A DNA stretch of 64,000 nucleotides from JAGQZY01 sp964588335 (GCA_964588335.1 CAZPOV010000014.1:1-64000); one strand, 5' to 3'. Shown: positions 34,241 to 43,402, counted from the stretch's first letter. Notes: generated by a model from the letters alone, not told the origin. Program-made: numbers and translations.

Positions 34241-34875
34241 GTGTGGCCATGGAATGTCGAAACGTCAATTTCTCTCATCCCGGCAAACAGGTTCTTCGTG
34301 ATTTTAATTGTCGCATCGATAGCACGGAGGCGGTTGCGGTTCTCGGTCCCAGCGGGTGCGGGAAAACCAGTCTGTTAAGGCTTTTGGCAGGATTGGCTCG
34401 GCCCGATAGCGGTCAGATCTTATTGCGTGGAGAAGTTATTGCTGATGTCCATACTTTTGTGCCTCCTGAAAAGCGAAGTGTCGGTTTTGTTTTTCAAAAT
34501 TTTGCTCTTTTCGAAAAAGTCTCTGTCGAGAGAAATATCTTTTATGGTTGTAAAACGGCAGCTGACAAAGAAGAAGCTCGACGCCTTATTGATCTCATGA
34601 ATTTACAAAGTCATCTGCAAAAAAAGCCCTATCAGTTGAGTGGCGGTGAAAAACAAAAGGTGGCATTGGCTCGTACTCTGGCTTTGCGCCCCGACATTTT
34701 ATTGATGGATGAGCCATTTTCAAGTATTGATCCAGGGCAAACTCAATTTCTGATTAAAGAAATAAAGACCCTCTTTAAAGAGTTAAAAATAACCTCTCTA
34801 ATGGTCACCCACTCCCTACAAGTTTCAGAAAAATTCGCCGACCGAATCATTCAATTTGAGGGTGTTAATTACTAA
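34237..34875 (+). CDS. Fe(3+)-type ABC transporter ATP-binding protein
   Basis: A 212 aa ATPase. Start ATG 34237 overlaps the permease stop and follows AAGGA. Walker A GPSGCGKTS near 36-44, Q-loop FVFQNFALF near 85-93, signature LSGGEKQKVALARTLALRPD near 139, Walker B ILLMDEPFSSIDP near 160, H-loop MVTHSLQVS. All catalytic parts are intact. It lacks the C-terminal regulatory domain (about 120 aa) found in FbpC proteins, so it is short for its family. The 3' end overlaps the convergent cyclase gene by 4 bp. Confidence 0.93.
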   Translation: MSVAMECRNVNFSHPGKQVLRDFNCRIDSTEAVAVLGPSGCGKTSLLRLLAGLARPDSGQILLRGEVIADVHTFVPPEKRSVGFVFQNFALFEKVSVERNIFYGCKTAADKEEARRLIDLMNLQSHLQKKPYQLSGGEKQKVALARTLALRPDILLMDEPFSSIDPGQTQFLIKEIKTLFKELKITSLMVTHSLQVSEKFADRIIQFEGVNY

Positions 34876-36317
34876 GAAGCCTTTTCTTGCTCATCAATCT
34901 CAGGCTCAATAATGTCATTGTAGTGGCAATTTGAGCACTTTATGAGCTTTATATTATCATTAGTGTCATTGATCCAGACATCTTCATGGCAGAGCGGGCA
35001 GGTGCCATAGACCTCTTGGTCTGATTTTGTCATAGTTTCTGGTGCCACAGAGTAAAGCTGAGGCGTCGAGTTTTCAAAACCTTTTAAATCTCTTTCTAAG
35101 AACATTTTCTTTATAACAAGATCATTGAATAGAGGTTCAATGTTGATAAGGAAATTTTTAGTGGTGCATATGGAGTTGGAGGGAGCGGCATCGCAGAGTC
35201 GAGAGCACAGGTTCACAATTGTTCCATTCACACTGTAGTTCCCTTTGGTTCCGGACGGGAAGAAACCACAGTAGCAATACCCAGCGGTAATACCTATTCT
35301 GATATTGAACTCTGATTTCCAGGTATTCTTAAAATAAGTGTTTAGTTTTTTTCTTTTTTCTAATATTTCGAGACAAGCATTCGTCGCTTTTAGCTCATGG
35401 TCCTCAATGGAAATTGGTGCATTTGAAAAAGCTAACAGACCATCGCCTAAAAAGGTGCCCACTGTGATTTGATGTTTAAGGAAAATTTCGGTGCAGGCAT
35501 TAAAGAAATTATCGAGGAGGTCCAGGTACTCTCGGTGATCGATGGAATTGGCTTTCGATGTAGACTCTTCGATATCTATGAAAATGCAACAGATATGGCG
35601 TCTTTCTCGTGCGTCTAGGTTTATTGCACCCTCTTTAACAAGTTGAATGGTCTCGTCTGTAAACTGTCTAGAAAGTTTATGTAAAAGCACCGATTCTTGA
35701 GTCTTTTCTTTAATTGTCTGTTCTTGATGTTTTATCAGTTCATTCACTTCTTGTCTTGAACTATGCTCCTTTTTTCGAACCTGTCGGATAAGATACCAGC
35801 AAATGGAACAGACAAGGATTGTTGAAATACAGAAAGAGCTATAAGTAATGATTGGTCCCCATTCATAGACGCCACTGGGCTTAAGAAGTAAGGCACATAT
35901 GTACGGCGAATAAATACAGACGATATTAACAAAAAGGTGCCTGGGTGACCATGGAAGAAAAATGACTGACACCAAGGCTACAAGATTAAAGCCGGCATAA
36001 TAGGCCGACAATTCGTATCCCGTTTTTGCGACAAGAATAGCTGTATACACTCCAAAGAAGAGTGCGTAGTAGTGAAGTCTCCACTCAATGGGAAGTCGTG
36101 TAAATTTTGACAACAGAAAATAAATGAGAGTAGCAGGAATGACTGTCAATCGGATGAGTAGCAATTCCTTCCAAAATTCATTGGCGTAGTAATAATCGAC
36201 AAAGCAAAACGATAGCACGAGAGGAGTTCCCATGTAGATAATGGCAAGCCAACCTCGCGAGGCCAGAGTCTCTTGTTCCTCTTTCCATAGAGGTGTCGTC
36301 ACGTCTTTAGTCTGCAT
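34872..36317 (-). CDS. Membrane class III adenylate/guanylate cyclase with C-terminal zinc ribbon
   Basis: A 481 aa protein. Residues 20-190 hold about six membrane segments; a short coiled coil (190-225) leads to a class III catalytic domain. CIFIDIEESTS near 253-263 and TFLGDGLLAFSNAP near 295-308 carry the two metal-binding Asp, and GTIVNLCSRL near 375-384 the transition-state Asn and Arg, so it should be active. The C-terminus has CPLC ... CSNC (about 445-465), a zinc ribbon. It makes cAMP or cGMP. ATG 36317 overlaps the upstream PilZ-methyltransferase stop by 11 bp. The gene is visibly more A+T rich than its neighbours. Confidence 0.88.
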   Translation of the reverse strand: MQTKDVTTPLWKEEQETLASRGWLAIIYMGTPLVLSFCFVDYYYANEFWKELLLIRLTVIPATLIYFLLSKFTRLPIEWRLHYYALFFGVYTAILVAKTGYELSAYYAGFNLVALVSVIFLPWSPRHLFVNIVCIYSPYICALLLKPSGVYEWGPIITYSSFCISTILVCSICWYLIRQVRKKEHSSRQEVNELIKHQEQTIKEKTQESVLLHKLSRQFTDETIQLVKEGAINLDARERRHICCIFIDIEESTSKANSIDHREYLDLLDNFFNACTEIFLKHQITVGTFLGDGLLAFSNAPISIEDHELKATNACLEILEKRKKLNTYFKNTWKSEFNIRIGITAGYCYCGFFPSGTKGNYSVNGTIVNLCSRLCDAAPSNSICTTKNFLINIEPLFNDLVIKKMFLERDLKGFENSTPQLYSVAPETMTKSDQEVYGTCPLCHEDVWINDTNDNIKLIKCSNCHYNDIIEPEIDEQEKAS

Positions 36318-37809
36318 TTCCGTTTTTCGTAATACTCAAGAACAGATTAATGCCAAGTGGTTCTTGGATAACCTCAAATCGAGATTCAGCCTTTTTGATG
36401 GATTCGGGAACTAGGTTTTTCAAATCCTCAGGGGACCGAAGAAATAAGTTCCATTCCATTAGATAATTCATTGAGAAACGATCGGGACTCGTGTCAGAAA
36501 CATTTCCAATCAGGAGAGTGCCGCCAGGCGCTAATTTTTCATAAAGGCGCTCAATCATTTTTTTTGAAACACGATCGCTCAGGTAGTCAAAAAGACCAGC
36601 GCAAACAATGGCTTCGGAATCATCAAGAATTTTAGTAAAATTCGATTTTTTTATAATTCCTAGAACTGCATCTTCTTGAATTGGGACACAGGAAACATTT
36701 TCCGAACCATGGGTCACGGACTTTATCTTCTTCTGAGAGTAATCGAGGGCCTCTGCCTCTTGATCGAGCAAGATTATATCGAGGGATTTATCTGTGCTGT
36801 AATTGACAAGATTTTCCAGTGTTAGCCGGATTTCCATGGCTGGGCCACAAGCGACACTGGTAATTTTTATGCGATCTTTGCTGGATTCTTTTGCGATCAG
36901 GTTTTTTGTAAGTAATGTAGAAAGAAATTTGACTCGATTTTGGTTGGCAACCGCCGAGGGCTCATTGCACGCATACTTGTGAATAAATTTGTCAAACAAA
37001 TCATTCCCAATGTTGCCGTACTCATAAAACATAAGCATTAATCCGTAATCACCGGCGTAACCCAACGGTTTTTCATAAGCGCGACGTACAAAAGGAGCTC
37101 CAAGTAAAATCGGGTGGAAAATGGATCGGAAATAGGACTTATGGAGAGCGTGCTCTTGTGGATTAAAGTTGTTTACAACAGCTTGGAACTTTTCGAAAAA
37201 ACCACGAATTTTGTCGGCATAGAGAGCCATGGCTAAATCTGTCGTGTGATCAATCATTGAATTGTAAAATGAGTCATTTTTTGCCATAGCTTTAATTATA
37301 GTATGCTCATGATTGAGTGATTCTTTGATTGTTGTAAATAGATGAATCAGGTCAGCGCACAAAACTTTAAAGTCAGCCTCAATGTGTTCAGCCAGATCGA
37401 GTGCTTTTGATTGCTTAAGGAAATAGTCTTTCTTATCGTTTGTGGTAAGAATGGATTTCACATTCTCAAGATTTATGAAATTTGATTTTAAAAAGATACC
37501 AACGGAAAGCATCTTTCCAAAGTTTTTGTCATCTACAATTTTACACGAGCCTTCAAAAATTTTATGCCCATCCAGTTCTAAAGTGATATGACTTATGGTC
37601 GTGTTGGCTCTTAAGAGAAGGGAGTGCGTCGGTAACAACAGTCTTGCTCCAAATTCAGACAGATTTTTTATTCGCCCACTCACTGTTTTGTCGTCAATTT
37701 TTATCTGTGCTTTTGATTCTATGTTGTCGGGAATTTCAATCCGTTTTTCCCTAAAAATAGTCAGCTTAGAATTCTTTTCTAGTTTTAAAAGTTTCACGTT
37801 ATCAGACAT
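36307..37809 (-). CDS. PilZ-domain and SAM-dependent methyltransferase fusion protein
   Basis: A 500 aa protein from ATG 37809 (GGGAGAG ribosome site). Residues about 15-110 look like a PilZ domain: FREKRIEIP then NLSEFGARLLLP, the N/DxSxxG motif, although the RxxxR is compressed. Residues about 215-490 form a methyltransferase-like domain: FRSIFHPILLGAPFVRRAYEKP, then VACGPAMEIRLTLENL (SAM-binding loop), DIILLDQEAEAL and GGTLLIGNVSD. Cyclic-di-GMP may therefore control a methylation, substrate unknown. Coupled to the cyclase gene downstream, and AT-rich like it. Confidence 0.78.
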   Translation of the reverse strand: MSDNVKLLKLEKNSKLTIFREKRIEIPDNIESKAQIKIDDKTVSGRIKNLSEFGARLLLPTHSLLLRANTTISHITLELDGHKIFEGSCKIVDDKNFGKMLSVGIFLKSNFINLENVKSILTTNDKKDYFLKQSKALDLAEHIEADFKVLCADLIHLFTTIKESLNHEHTIIKAMAKNDSFYNSMIDHTTDLAMALYADKIRGFFEKFQAVVNNFNPQEHALHKSYFRSIFHPILLGAPFVRRAYEKPLGYAGDYGLMLMFYEYGNIGNDLFDKFIHKYACNEPSAVANQNRVKFLSTLLTKNLIAKESSKDRIKITSVACGPAMEIRLTLENLVNYSTDKSLDIILLDQEAEALDYSQKKIKSVTHGSENVSCVPIQEDAVLGIIKKSNFTKILDDSEAIVCAGLFDYLSDRVSKKMIERLYEKLAPGGTLLIGNVSDTSPDRFSMNYLMEWNLFLRSPEDLKNLVPESIKKAESRFEVIQEPLGINLFLSITKNGNAD

Positions 37810-37998
37810 TTTCTCTCCCAGATGTATTACACGTGTAAACAGCTCAATCCTGTACACTTTCTATTCGGTTAAAAGCGCTAAATTATTAAATTTTATTGTC
37901 TATTTGAGTCTTCAAAATTTCGTTTAAAAAAACAAAAAACAGGACTTGCTTTAGGTTTACCGTTGTTTTTTGGAAGCAGGTATATTATCCAGTCCTGT

Positions 37999-38724
37999 AT
38001 GGCCAATTTAAGCGTAAATGTTAATAAAGTAGCCACTCTTCGGAATGCCAGAGGTCGAGACTTGCCGAACGTCCTGAACGAGTCTTTAAAAATTATTGAA
38101 TTTGGTGCCCAAGGAATCACCGTTCATCCTCGACCGGACGGACGTCATATTCGTTGGCCCGACGTTGTTGAACTTAAAAACTCAATCAACGTCGAGCTGA
38201 ATGTCGAGGGATATCCGAGCACCCATTTCTTAGAGAAGGTCCTACAGATTGTTCCCGCTCAGTGCACCTTGGTCCCGGATCCGCCAGATGTTTTGACGTC
38301 GAATGCCGGTTGGCGCTTAAAGGGGAGCGAAGATATTCTGAAGACTGCCATTCATCGCTTAAAAGATAAAGGGATTCGAGTGTCTTTGTTTGTCGATCCT
38401 AATGTTATAGAGATGAAAGAGCTTTTGGCGATGCGGGATTTTGGCGCCGATAGAATTGAAATGTATACTGAATCTTATGCTGACGCCTACAAGGCAGGAA
38501 ATCAAAACCAAGAGATCGAAGCCTATCAGAAATGCGCCAAAGTTTCGAGCTCCATGGGACTTAAGGTCAACGCTGGCCATGATTTGAATCTTAATAATTT
38601 GGCTTTTTTTGCGAAAAGTATTCCACAACTCGAAGAGGTATCCATCGGTCACGCACTGGTGTGTGATGCTCTTGACTACGGTTGGAAAGAAACGATTCAA
38701 AAATATTTAAACTGCCTTCGATAA
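37999..38724 (+). CDS. pdxJ: Pyridoxine 5'-phosphate synthase
   Basis: A 241 aa PdxJ that condenses 1-deoxyxylulose 5-phosphate with 3-amino-2-oxopropyl phosphate to pyridoxine 5'-phosphate. The ATG at 37999 gives MANLSVNVNKVATLRNARG. GITVHPRPDGRHIR near 40-53, LNVEGYPS and LVPDPPDVLTSNAGW (the family VPExRxExTTEGG-like loop, here shifted), ADRIEMYTESYA, and VNAGHDLNLNNL near 195-206 are typical. The terminator follows at 38765. Confidence 0.95.
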   Translation: MANLSVNVNKVATLRNARGRDLPNVLNESLKIIEFGAQGITVHPRPDGRHIRWPDVVELKNSINVELNVEGYPSTHFLEKVLQIVPAQCTLVPDPPDVLTSNAGWRLKGSEDILKTAIHRLKDKGIRVSLFVDPNVIEMKELLAMRDFGADRIEMYTESYADAYKAGNQNQEIEAYQKCAKVSSSMGLKVNAGHDLNLNNLAFFAKSIPQLEEVSIGHALVCDALDYGWKETIQKYLNCLR

Positions 38725-38764
38725 GTTCTAATACCAATGGATTCTTTTGATTATTGATCGTTAA

Positions 38765-38783
38765 AGAGACTTTTTTAGTCTCT
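38765..38783. terminator. Hairpin terminator between pdxJ and dinB
   Basis: AGAGACT-TTTTT-AGTCTCT, 7 bp perfect. The T stretch is in the loop and only short T runs follow on either strand, so termination efficiency is uncertain. It lies between convergent genes. Confidence 0.55.
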
Positions 38784-38808
38784 ATTCTCCTATGGACAAT
38801 TAGAGTGA

Positions 38809-40031
38809 CTAAAATAGGTCGAGTTGGCCTCTTGATTTTTTGCGGCTTTTGACGTCGAGTTTGCAGCCGATTCCTAGCAGGCGGATGGGTTCGCCGGTTT
38901 CGTAAAAGTGATCTTCTGCTAGTTTTATGAAACTTTCTCGAGAGAAGGGAAGGGCCTTCTCTTTGGTTTTAATTGCGAAATCTTTGGTTTTGAACTTCAC
39001 TTGCAGGCTTTTAAAATCGCCGGCTGAAACGTTGCTTTTCTGCATCCGGTATTCAAGTTCGGTAAAAAGTTTGTCGACTTGTTGTTTGATCTCTTTCAAT
39101 AAATCTAGGTCTTTTGAAAAAGTGGTCTCTACTGATATCGATTTGCGAGGCCGACTGGGCTTGACCACAGAATGGTCAACGCCTCGGCAAAGATCGTATA
39201 GTCGGTCCCCGAAACTGCCAAAGTGATGTCGCATGTCGGTTAGGGAATAGCGCTGCAAATCCTCGCAGGAATCCACCTCTAACATTTGCATTTTCACCAA
39301 GGTGGCTTTGCCGACCCCAGGGATCTTCTTTACCGGTAGTTTTTTAACGAAATCGGAGATTTCATGTGGCGCAATTGTAAACTGACCGTCGGGTTTGTTC
39401 CAATCACTGGCTATTTTCGCTAAAAACTTACTGTTGGCAATGCCAGCACTGGCCGTTAATTGCAGTTCTTCGCGAATTCGCTTGCGAATGGCTTGGGCCA
39501 TACGGGTAGCACTGCCGTCAAACTCNNNNNNNNNNNNNNNNNNNNNNNNNNNNNNNNNNNNNNNNNNNNNNNNNNNNNNNNNNNNNNNNNNNNNNNNNNN
39601 NNNNNNNNNNNNNNNNNNNNNNNNNCGCGAATTCGCTTGCGAATGGCTTGGGCCATACGGGTAGCACTGCCGTCAAACTCATGGTTGTCCGAGACATCAA
39701 GGTAGGCCTCATCCAACGAGATGGGTTCAATGCAGTCGGAAAAACTGGCAAAAATTTTGCGAACCTCTGCACTGACCTCACGATATTTTTGAAACCGAGC
39801 CGGTAGTATAATCAAATTGGGGCAGCGGCGAAGGGCCTCTCGGCTGGAGAGAGCCGAATGGACACCAAACTTTCGAGCCGGGTAGTTGCAGGTGGTGATG
39901 ACGCCTCGACCTTCCGGACGCCCGCCAACAGCCAGTGGGGTGTTTTTAAGATCGGGGCGGTCACGCATTTCCACCGCTGCATAAAAACAATCCATATCCA
40001 CATGAATAATTTTTCGTTGAGCCGAGTCCAT
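38809..40031 (-). CDS. dinB: DNA polymerase IV (split in the assembly by a gap)
   Basis: A Y-family translesion polymerase. The N-terminal part (ATG 40031) has HVDMDCFYAAVEMRD (catalytic Asp) and PISLDEAYLDVSD, and the C-terminal part TASAGIANSKFLAKIASDWNKPDGQ, IPGVGKAT and the little-finger domain, ending in QLDLF, a beta-clamp-binding motif. A 100-N gap (39526-39625) interrupts it, but the 55 bp on each side are identical; removing the N run and one 55-bp copy restores a single open frame of 355 aa. The gene is therefore probably intact. No lexA-type site was sought in detail. Confidence 0.92.
39471..39680. repeat. 55-bp sequence repeated on both sides of the assembly gap (probable assembly overlap)
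   Basis: Positions 39471-39525 and 39626-39680 are identical (both start CGCGAATTCGCTTGCGAATG). The two contig ends therefore overlap and were scaffolded instead of merged. It should not be read as biological duplication. Confidence 0.9.
39526..39625. other. Assembly gap of 100 N
   Basis: Run of 100 N, a conventional unknown-size filler. It lies inside dinB. Confidence 0.99.
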
Positions 40032-40118
40032 AATTTCGAAGCTACTCTTGCCATCTTAAGATAGCAAGAAATGAAAAAAACACTTATTTTAATGACTTAC
40101 AACCGTACCCTCGCATGA

Positions 40119-40136
40119 TCTTGACCAAATCTTGAC
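40119..40136 (+). promoter_or_regulatory. Pho-box-like direct repeat upstream of the Pst-like operon
   Basis: TCTTGAC (40119-40125), 4 bp, TCTTGAC (40130-40136): two 7-bp direct repeats with an 11-bp period, the geometry of the PhoB pho box (known consensus CTGTCAT-N4-CTGTCAT). It lies 78 bp before the first gene of an operon that encodes a PhoB-like regulator. The second copy overlaps TTGACA, a -35-like hexamer, but I see no good -10 at 17 bp. Confidence 0.5.
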
Positions 40137-40213
40137 ATTGGGGGCTAGACATCGACCCGGGGAGTCGATACATACTGAGTTAAGCAAACTTGCTAGTGAG
40201 GATCGGCTGTCAG

Positions 40214-41206
40214 ATGCCCCGATTGTATAAGAAAATTTTAGGTCTTTTTGTCCTGGCATTTGTCATCTCTTATTTCAGCGTGTTTGCGGCCACCTCGTTT
40301 TTTTACCTTTTAGTCTTTTTTCGAGATATTTTCAGCCATTCAAGCCTTCCCCTCAAAAGTATCATCGGCTGGTTTACAGTGGGAATCAGTTTGGCCCTCT
40401 TGGCTAGCCTGTTGGTTTGGCCCTTTGCTCTGGCTATCTCAACACTTCTGGAGCACAACAAGACCCGTCGATTTTCTAAAATTTTTCTAAAGGTGATGAG
40501 CTATCTTGGAAGCTTACCCTTGGTTATTTTTGTTTTTACCTACATTTCACTTGTTGGAAGTCGAGGATTCATCGCCATTAAAAAGGTGTGGGTCATATTG
40601 TTTGCCTCGCCTAATTTTTTTACCGAGGCCATTGCGTTTTCGTTAACTCTCCTGTTGTATCCATTAACAGCGATTCCAGGGGTCGGCGATGAATCAAGTA
40701 TCGATGTGTTTTATAAAAATATGCTTTCGACAGTGATCGAATTTGGAGAAGTGGGGCTTGTCGCAACAGTTGTGGGGGTTGGACTTTTTCTTTATATTTT
40801 ACCAAAAATGGTCATTCATATGCGTAAACAGCTGATGGACGATGAAAACACTCGCAGCACCGAGATCATCAAGTCCCTGGGTGGCACGCCATGGGAGAGT
40901 GTTCACCTCACCGTGATGCAGGCGATGAAGACAAAATTCAATGATATCATTCTGCATTTTACTCAAATCTGTTTTTTTGAGGGACTCATAACCTTTGCCT
41001 TGTTGCAGGCCTTTTTTCTAAACAGCCAAGAGCAATCTTTTCAGTGGAGTGCGAGTTTGAGCTCGGTGTTTCTGGCTGAGAGTTTAAAAACTCCGGTGAA
41101 CTTTGATCACCTGTTATCTCTTTCCGGTGCTTTATTGGCGGTTTATTTGGTCTTTACTTGGGTGGACCGAAGACAAAAACTGTCTCGCGAGGTGCGAGAT
41201 GTCTAA
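40214..41206 (+). CDS. PstC-like phosphate ABC transporter permease, divergent
   Basis: A 330 aa integral membrane protein with about six membrane segments. It is PstC-like: PLTAIPGVGDESSI, then the cytoplasmic EAA-type loop TEIIKSLGGTPWESVHLTVMQAM near 228-250, where PstC proteins have xALGATPWEx. The Gly usually following this loop is missing (MKTKFNDI). GFIAIKK and the long first loop differ from E. coli PstC. Start: ATG 40214 (GAGGAT 10 bp upstream); TTG 40190 and GTG 40196 are also in frame. Coupled by an 8-bp overlap to the second permease. Confidence 0.75.
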   Translation: MPRLYKKILGLFVLAFVISYFSVFAATSFFYLLVFFRDIFSHSSLPLKSIIGWFTVGISLALLASLLVWPFALAISTLLEHNKTRRFSKIFLKVMSYLGSLPLVIFVFTYISLVGSRGFIAIKKVWVILFASPNFFTEAIAFSLTLLLYPLTAIPGVGDESSIDVFYKNMLSTVIEFGEVGLVATVVGVGLFLYILPKMVIHMRKQLMDDENTRSTEIIKSLGGTPWESVHLTVMQAMKTKFNDIILHFTQICFFEGLITFALLQAFFLNSQEQSFQWSASLSSVFLAESLKTPVNFDHLLSLSGALLAVYLVFTWVDRRQKLSREVRDV

Positions 41207-41960
41207 GTTTGGTGTCAGAATCAAGAAAAGTCGATCAATGATGCTAAGTCTTTACTCTCTATCCGGCTTCGCCAGTGTTTTGGTGTTCGCGTTTATCGCC
41301 ACGCTGTGGGGTCGGAGTTTGGGATCCTTGTTCGACTTTCGCTGGCACATGATCAATGAGGTGTTGCAGCGCAGTTTATTGGTGCAATCGGTTGCCCTTT
41401 GTTTAGCGATTCCACTGGCAGCCAGTTTGACCTATTTTTCGGTGTTTTTAAGAAACACTCGTAAGGCCCCGGTCTATGAAAGTTGTTTGCGTTTCGTCGA
41501 AAATCTTCCGGTTTTAATTCTAGGAGTGATTTTTCTGGTTTTATTAGGTGGCGAGTATTGGAGTTTTGTGCTGACCTTTATCCTTATGGCCGCCGCTGAA
41601 TTGAATCGGCGTTGGAAGCAAGTGGCCTTCAAGGTCAAGGTGATTGAAATTGAGAGTCTGCAATCGATGGGTGCCGGTGTTTTACAGATTGTTCAAGTGT
41701 TGTATTTAAAAAGATATTTGAAATTGTTTTTGGCCCACCTGTTGGCCGTTTTCTGCAAGATATTTGTGGTCGTCACCCCGGTTCTTTGTTTTGTCGGGTT
41801 TTCCAGCGAGCAAAATCATCTGTTGCCGACTTACCTTTTTGTTTCAGTTTTAGCTGAAGCTCCGTACCTCTCAGGTCTTGCTTTGATTATTCTGTTGGTG
41901 CACGGACTTCGAGTTTACATCGATCAAAAAACCTCTTTCTGGGAGGTTGATTTTGGCTAA
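41199..41960 (+). CDS. PstA-like phosphate ABC transporter permease, divergent
   Basis: A 253 aa membrane protein with about six membrane segments. The EAA-like loop is ESLQSMGAGVLQIVQVLYLKRYL near residues 147-169, matching PstA ALGAxxxQxIxxVVLP only loosely. ENLPVLILGVIFLVLLGG is similar to the PstA SxPSIVxGL region. The start ATG 41199 overlaps the previous stop; GAGGTG is just upstream. Placed as PstA from order (permease, permease, ATPase, PhoU) more than from sequence. Confidence 0.68.
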   Translation: MSKFGVRIKKSRSMMLSLYSLSGFASVLVFAFIATLWGRSLGSLFDFRWHMINEVLQRSLLVQSVALCLAIPLAASLTYFSVFLRNTRKAPVYESCLRFVENLPVLILGVIFLVLLGGEYWSFVLTFILMAAAELNRRWKQVAFKVKVIEIESLQSMGAGVLQIVQVLYLKRYLKLFLAHLLAVFCKIFVVVTPVLCFVGFSSEQNHLLPTYLFVSVLAEAPYLSGLALIILLVHGLRVYIDQKTSFWEVDFG

Positions 41961-42714
41961 AACAATCCTAGAAGTCTGTAGCCTTGAGGCGTGGTCCGAT
42001 GAGCGAAAAGTCTTGGATAAAATCAATTTAAAGGTGGAGAACAAGAAAGTCCTATCGATCATTGGTCCACGCGGCAGTGGAAAGTCCAGCCTCCTCCGCT
42101 GTATCAATCGTCTTTTTGAAGAGAGACTTGGCAATCGCATTAAAGGGGATGTTCTTTATAACGGCAAAAGTATTTATGCTGCCGATTACAATATTTTAAA
42201 ACTTCGAAGGCAATTCTCGATGCTTTTTTCAGAACCAACCACGTTTCCCCATCTGACGATTTTTGAAAACATCGCTCTGGGTTTGCGCTTAAATCAGATC
42301 GAGTCAGGAGCCCATATCGGAGAAGTTGTTGAGGAAGCCTTGCATGCCGTTGGGCTTTGGGATGAACTCAAAGATCAGTTGCATCAGTCGCCTCAGTCGC
42401 AAAAGTTTGGGGTCAAGCAGTTGATTTGCTTGGCTCGAAGCTTGGTTTTAAAACCTAAAATTATTTTAATGGATGAAGCGACATCCACCGTGGGTCTACA
42501 GAAAACTATGGTGTTCGAACAACTGATCCGCGAGATATCTAATAAAACACCAATTATTTTTACAACCAGTAGCCGCAAACAGGCGGCACGCATTTCCGAC
42601 CGTACCGCCTTCATGCTCAATGGCGAGTTGATAGAGGTCGGAAAGACATCAGAACTCTTCATGAATCCGAAGGATACTCGGACCGAAGATTATATTACAG
42701 GAAGGTTTGGGTAA
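41953..42714 (+). CDS. PstB-like ATPase with degenerate catalytic motifs
   Basis: A 253 aa ABC ATPase starting at TTG 41953 (GGGAGG 6 bp upstream). Walker A GPRGSGKSSLLR near 38-49 and Walker B KIILMDEATS near 167-176 are kept. The Q-loop is LFSEPTTFP where PstB has VFQKPNPFP (Gln to Ser); the signature is SPQSQKFGVKQ instead of LSGGQQQR; the D-loop is STVGL instead of SALDP; and the switch region is TTSSRKQAARIS instead of VTHxxxQAAR (His to Ser). The C-terminus TSELFMNPKDTRTEDYITGRFG is clearly PstB. The sequence argues against normal ATP hydrolysis. Confidence 0.85.
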   Translation: MAKTILEVCSLEAWSDERKVLDKINLKVENKKVLSIIGPRGSGKSSLLRCINRLFEERLGNRIKGDVLYNGKSIYAADYNILKLRRQFSMLFSEPTTFPHLTIFENIALGLRLNQIESGAHIGEVVEEALHAVGLWDELKDQLHQSPQSQKFGVKQLICLARSLVLKPKIILMDEATSTVGLQKTMVFEQLIREISNKTPIIFTTSSRKQAARISDRTAFMLNGELIEVGKTSELFMNPKDTRTEDYITGRFG

Positions 42715-42715
42715 T

Positions 42716-43402
42716 ATGGATACATTACTGCAACAATATTTAAATCAGGTGAAATCGTCAGTCAATGAAATGGCGGGTTTGGTCGAAGAGACAATTGTGA
42801 TTTCAACGAAGGCCTTGGCGCGAAAAGATGGCGGTGAAATCAAACGCGTCTTTGAGTTGGAAGAGCAAATTAACAGTTTCCATAAAAAAATTGATCGTGA
42901 TTGTTTCAAGTTGTTAGCGCGTCAGTCTCCGGTGGCATCCGATCTAAGGCTGCTAATTGTCTGCACTAAGATGAGTGTGGATTTAGAGCGCATGGGAGAT
43001 CTGGCATGTTCGATCTCTCATTGTATTACCGACTATTTGAAAGAACAGCCGGTGCCTTTAGCCAATGAAATTCCAAAGATGGCTGATTTGGTACGCTTGA
43101 TGGTGCGCAAAGGTTTGGATTCGTTTTTACAAAATGATGAAGCCGGTGCGTTTGAGGTCCTAAAGATGGATGATACGGTCGATGAGTACCGTGATGATTT
43201 ATCGAAAAAAATTCGTGAAAGCCTGAAGCAAAGCAATCACAATTTGGACGCTCAGCTGGAGCTGTATACAATTGTCAGAAATCTTGAGCGGATCGGCGAT
43301 CATGCCACCAATATCGCAGAAGAAGCTATTTTTCTGATATCTGGAGAAGACGTAAGACATCAAAAATTTGACGTGAACGAATCTATCTTGGGGAGGTCCT
43401 AG
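42716..43402 (+). CDS. phoU: PhoU-like phosphate signalling protein
   Basis: A 228 aa protein made of two PhoU helical repeats. Each has the family pattern: LLARQSPVASDLRLLIVCTKMSVDLERMGDLACSI near 62-97 (ExxRxxDxA-like) and QLELYTIVRNLERIGDHATNIAE near 180-202. PhoU connects the Pst transporter to the PhoR kinase and limits phosphate uptake. ATG 42716 with GGAAGG; the frame opens at a TTG 9 bp upstream. It lies 1 bp after the ATPase gene stop. Confidence 0.93.
   Translation: MDTLLQQYLNQVKSSVNEMAGLVEETIVISTKALARKDGGEIKRVFELEEQINSFHKKIDRDCFKLLARQSPVASDLRLLIVCTKMSVDLERMGDLACSISHCITDYLKEQPVPLANEIPKMADLVRLMVRKGLDSFLQNDEAGAFEVLKMDDTVDEYRDDLSKKIRESLKQSNHNLDAQLELYTIVRNLERIGDHATNIAEEAIFLISGEDVRHQKFDVNESILGRS

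Noticed and set aside
39395..39781. Open frames spanning the N run
   Set aside because: Artefacts of the 100-N gap and the repeated 55 bp.
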